A DNA stretch of 64,000 nucleotides from Adiantum capillus-veneris. Lineage: Eukaryota > Streptophyta > Polypodiopsida > Polypodiales > Pteridaceae. Positions 63,050 to 64,000 of this stretch are shown here, one piece after another. The stretch is taken from positions 153,950,057 through 154,014,056 of the forward strand of contig CM043952.1 in the NCBI GenBank assembly GCA_014529385.2. The letters run 5' to 3'. The position numbers and the translations under genes were made by a program. The notes below the pieces were generated by a model that was not told the origin of the DNA, searched no databases, and was given only the letters and a program-made list of their open reading frames with translations. The first letter of the stretch is position 1. The number at the start of each line of letters is the position of its first letter.

Positions 63050-63913
63050 CTCCATCTCCTTCTCCAAGCTCCTTGAGAAGTTGAGAGCCTACACCAATTC
63101 TCTTGGCTATGGAATGCAAATCCAACCAAGAGCTATGCTTCAATGCTTAAGCTTGCCATCTCCTCCTTCTTCATTATTATGCTATTATGTATGCTAGAAA
63201 CAAGAGTATGATAACTGAGGAACTACTTCTTTCTCCTATGAAATGTTTCTTCTTCCTCTTCCCTACCCTCATTCCCTGCTAGCTCTCTCCACCTTCGAAG
63301 GTGTTTGAGGTCTTGGGATTGAGGCTTGGGATAGTTAATGCTTTCTACAAGTGCATGTTATGCTTATTGCAAGAAGGCTAATGGTTTATTGCAAGTAGAT
63401 TAATTACTTAATGCAAGTAGATTAATTGTATTGCAAGGTAGATTAATTATTGCTTTAAGCACAAGTTGATGCATAAAAAGTATACATCTTCATGCACTCA
63501 AATGATTTAGGGAACACAAAGATTAATGATGTTCACAAATTCTTGATTGTTTCCAAGCTAAGATTGATTGTTGAAATTATGCAAAAGCTTGGTGTGTGAA
63601 CCTTTCATCTTCATATTGCCAAGGAGGTCTCAAGGAACACAAAGATTGTATTGTACCAAGTCTCTCTTAATGAGAGAATCTATAATACAAATGCCTTTTG
63701 GAGGGGGGACCGGCTCCACATAAATCCGGTCCTCAACTGTTGTCATATTCTCTACACTCTCTCGCTTGTAAAAGTATTGTTCATGCCTAGTTAATTAAGT
63801 GTTATGATAGAGTTGCTACTACCAATTAAGTTCACCCTCTATGCTCTCAAAATTTCTCACTCTAATTCTCTTAATTCCGCTATTTTCTAAGTTCATAGGC
63901 CATTCCCATTACA

Positions 63914-64000
63914 TCTATTACGATGCAACTGATGAGTTAGATGAACACTCAGCTACCTCAGAAGATTCAGGGTCAGAAAAAGAGCATACGAGAGCTAAGT
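63914..64000 (+). pseudogene. A3 coding continuation at window edge
   Basis: After the TCTAT duplication the frame reads YDATDELDEHSATSEDSGSE, an acidic Ser-rich linker of the kind found before RT, in frame with the part ending at 53769. Truncated by the window end. Confidence 0.75.

Larger units (their letters stand above)
53770..63913 (+). repeat. Solo LTR with TCTAT target duplication, split by E2
   Basis: Starts TGTCATAAAAATTAA at 53770, ends TTACA at 63913; TCTAT at 53765-53769 and 63914-63918. Without E2 it is about 1.29 kb. The same family as 43267-44855. A TATA box is at 54007-54014. A run of GAGGTGCTTG repeats (54030-54180) lies just after the TATA box. E2 is inserted at 54202. Confidence 0.93.
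49526..64000 (+). mobile_element. Decayed Athila-like Ty3/gypsy element A3, split by a solo LTR
   Basis: gag and protease at 49526-53769 and the continuation after the solo LTR at 63914-64000. Joining the halves across the TCTAT duplication gives an uninterrupted reading FLDLY|YDATDELDEHS, proving they are one element. It is the same family as A0 and is less decayed, which helps read A0. RT and integrase lie beyond the window if they exist. Confidence 0.85.

Overview
The window is land-plant nuclear DNA made almost wholly of nested LTR retrotransposons. I see no host gene, rRNA or tRNA gene. Plant origin is supported by Athila-like and Tat-like Ty3/gypsy elements, a plant-type tRNA-Asp primer-binding site, plant-style Ty1/copia fragments and long TG/AG microsatellites. 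The chromovirus has a Gag of the type known from fungal and non-seed-plant (Tcn1-like) elements, so a moss, lycophyte, fern or gymnosperm seems more likely than a flowering plant; that is inference, not proof.

Layout. (1) 1-7790: decayed Athila-like Ty3/gypsy element A0 (gag, protease, RT, RNase H, integrase, then a second protease-like domain). (2) 7805-24360: truncated LTR and decayed Ty1/copia element C1, whose RNase H is split by the 13.8-kb element E1 (9676-23452, target duplication AGGAA). E1 encodes one gag-PRO1-RT-RH-INT-PRO2-WxPK polyprotein, now broken by stops, plus a separate small 3' ORF. (3) 24370-39670: copia element C2 split in its integrase by a chromovirus (24603-39302, target duplication GGTGT), itself split in its integrase by a minus-strand Tat-like element M1 (29182-37914) with two intact ORFs. 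(4) 39671-49170: remnants with no clear gene: a minus-strand LTR/PBS/gag fragment, large microsatellites, a solo LTR (43267-44855, target duplication AAGTG), a minus-strand non-LTR-type RT fragment and a roughly 290-bp tandem repeat. (5) 49171-64000: Athila-like element A3, split by a solo LTR (53770-63913, target duplication TCTAT), which is itself split by E2 (54202-63049, target duplication CTCCA). E2 is a non-autonomous relative of E1 with one intact 1726-codon ORF lacking RT, RNase H and integrase.

How the parts relate. E1 and E2 share LTR ends, tRNA-Asp priming, a quadruple zinc-knuckle Gag and a C-terminal WxPK domain; E2 could only move with enzymes supplied in trans by an E1-like element. 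The last 300 bp of their coding region is about 98% identical by eye, against about 80% in gag, which points to recombination between subfamilies. The chromovirus LTR promoter is packed with perfect heat-shock-element motifs. M1 has a decayed first RNase H and a second, archaeal-type RNase H. The most unusual features are the second protease after integrase (seen in two families), the heat-shock-element array, E2 itself, the accessory ORF of E1 with its own TATA box and purine tract, and a duplicated integrase zinc-finger module in A0.
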